Positions 1-64,000 of a stretch of DNA of 64,000 bases are shown here, piece after piece. The notes beneath the pieces were generated by a model, which was not told the origin of the DNA, made no database searches, and saw only the letters and a program-made list of their open reading frames with translations. Source of the stretch: Ficedula albicollis (Eukaryota; Chordata; Aves; Passeriformes; Muscicapidae); assembly GCF_000247815.1 (NCBI RefSeq), contig NC_021674.1, positions 79,120,889 to 79,184,888 on the forward strand, given 5' to 3'. Positions within the stretch are counted from its first letter, which is position 1; every line of letters starts with the position of its first letter. The position numbers and the translations under genes were made by a program.

Positions 1-1404
1 AGACTCTTACATTTTCAGCTTTGTGCTGCCAATTTTGAAGTAAACAGGCAGTTTGTCAGGAAAATTTGAAGTGAATTGAACAAGGATTCCTGGAACTTGC
101 ATTGACAGGCACAATTGTGCTTTGTGTGGGTCTAAGAATCGAGTTACTTTGCCATTTATTAGCCCACAGAGACTTGAAAGCAGAGAGAAATAGAAAAAAA
201 GAAAATTGAGCTTCCTCTTAATTCTAAGTTTTGAGTTGAAAAATAGTCAGTCAGTGGTCAGTTAAAAATAACTGCTTCTATTAGCATCTTTCTTTTGTTA
301 GGATTTCTGGGGGGTGTTTGCTTTGTGTAGTTCTTCAGAAGATTAAAGTAGCCCAGAGCTCATATGAAAGTAGAATTCTCTGGAGAATCTCCTTCTGATA
401 CAGAGCTCAAAACAGGATCTCATTCTAAAAGCCCATCAGCTGAAAAAAAGGTAGTGAAGTACAGCAGAAGAGCTGAGGAGAAAGTTCTGAATTTTATAGA
501 ACGGAGAAGATAGTTTTTTCAGTACAATTCATTCACTCCCTTGGACTTGTTCAGCAGCCAGCACAATTACAGGTGGCCTTAAATATCTATATGTTTTTCT
601 TTCTTTCTTGACATTTGTCAACTAATTGTTAGGAATCAAGAACAGCTATCAAACCTTATGAAAAAACAAAACTTGAGTGTTAGCTATGTTGCTTACCAGT
701 AGGTTCTTCTTATTCTTTTTCTGCAACTTTGTGGCTTACACAAAAATGTATAAATTAAGCACTGAGATTCTAGTAATAGAAGAGACCATGTTAGAGAATA
801 CCCACCTGCTTGCCTTGAAAACAGACTCATGTTCTTCTTGTTAATCTTAAAAGTCAGTCTGGCAGAGTAGGACCAGTTTTCCTGGCCTGTATCTGTGAAA
901 AGTAATTTTGGGAAGCAATATTTTGGTTGGCAAGCTTTAGTGGAGAGAACTGAGCTGAAAGGAAATTTCAAAAGAAAAATTATCCCCTTAACATGCCTTT
1001 GTCAGCAGAGTGAATAGACAATTTGAATGCTCAAATTAATTTAGTCACAAAAGAAGGGCAGGAGGTAATGACTTCTGTAATCCATTGTCAAGTTGTATGG
1101 TCCTGATTTGGGTTCAGATAGGATTGAATGTGATTTTTCTTCTTTCTGTTGGTATTTGTGCAAATGTATTCAATGAATTGGAGTAGAGTTGAGTTGGCAT
1201 CAAAATCAGTATCATAGTAGTCATGATTTCTATATTCTTCAGATAAGAGATTGCAAGAGAGCAGTTTTATGTAGCTTGCTAGGTAAAATACCTCTTGAAG
1301 TGTCTCCCAGTAAAAGCTGGGGTGCTGTTGGTTTCTTTCCAATGCAGATGGGTTTTTTATTTCATTGTTTTGTTTCACTTTTTTTCTTTTGTTTCTGGTT
1401 TCAG
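1..1404 (+). other. intron, 3' part, nothing recognised
   Basis: AT-rich sequence upstream of the first exon in the window. No repeat, RNA gene or conserved reading frame is recognisable. It ends in a long pyrimidine tract (about 1377-1404) that serves the acceptor at 1404/1405. An open frame from 1189 that runs into the exon is only fortuitously open in the intron. Confidence 0.7.
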
Positions 1405-63938
<62,534 letters not shown>

Positions 63939-64000
63939 GTAAAAATTACTTGGACTACATGGGGTATCTTGCTGTTAAACCACATTCTGTTGCTCATACC

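Overview
The window lies inside one very large, intron-rich vertebrate gene read on the + strand: MDN1, which encodes midasin (yeast Rea1/Mdn1), the dynein-like AAA+ ATPase that remodels pre-60S ribosomal particles. I placed 78 coding exons between 1405 and 63938. They total 13,086 coding bases, which is exactly 4,362 codons, with compatible phase at every junction and no in-frame stop. The spacing between successive P-loops in this chain (407, 306, 367 and 312 residues) agrees with human midasin as I remember it (407, 306, 363, 313). The window therefore starts near human residue 484 and runs to about residue 4,840 of roughly 5,600. The 5' end (start codon, AAA1 P-loop) and the 3' end (rest of the acidic region, MIDAS/VWA domain, stop) are outside. 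No second gene was found on either strand.

Layout: 1-1404 is intron. Exons at 1405-3466 encode the end of AAA1. AAA2 is at about 4497-12885, AAA3 at 13694-17873, AAA4 at 17950-23490, AAA5 at 25096-28848 and AAA6 at 28941-32690. The long helical linker (stem) is at 33164-62541. The start of the Asp/Glu-rich region is at 62672-63938. Five P-loops, the matching Walker B strands (degenerate in AAA6) and the conserved N-R-F/N-R-G segments can be read directly.

Organism: a bird, probably a passerine. The evidence is a CR1 LINE 3' end in one intron, two solo LTRs that resemble endogenous retroviral LTR families I know from songbirds and other birds, generally short introns, and protein identity to midasin that is high but clearly not mammalian.

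Unusual structure: at least 18 two-copy tandem duplications (about 23 to 517 bp per unit, nearly identical copies) lie between 3.5 and 45.5 kb, and none was noticed from 45.5 to 64 kb. Two of them include the 3' end of an exon with its splice donor. There is also an uninterrupted run of 149 C. Three introns use GC instead of GT donors. The duplications and the C run may be assembly or sequencing artefacts. No unknown biological system is evident; the coding content is a conserved housekeeping gene.
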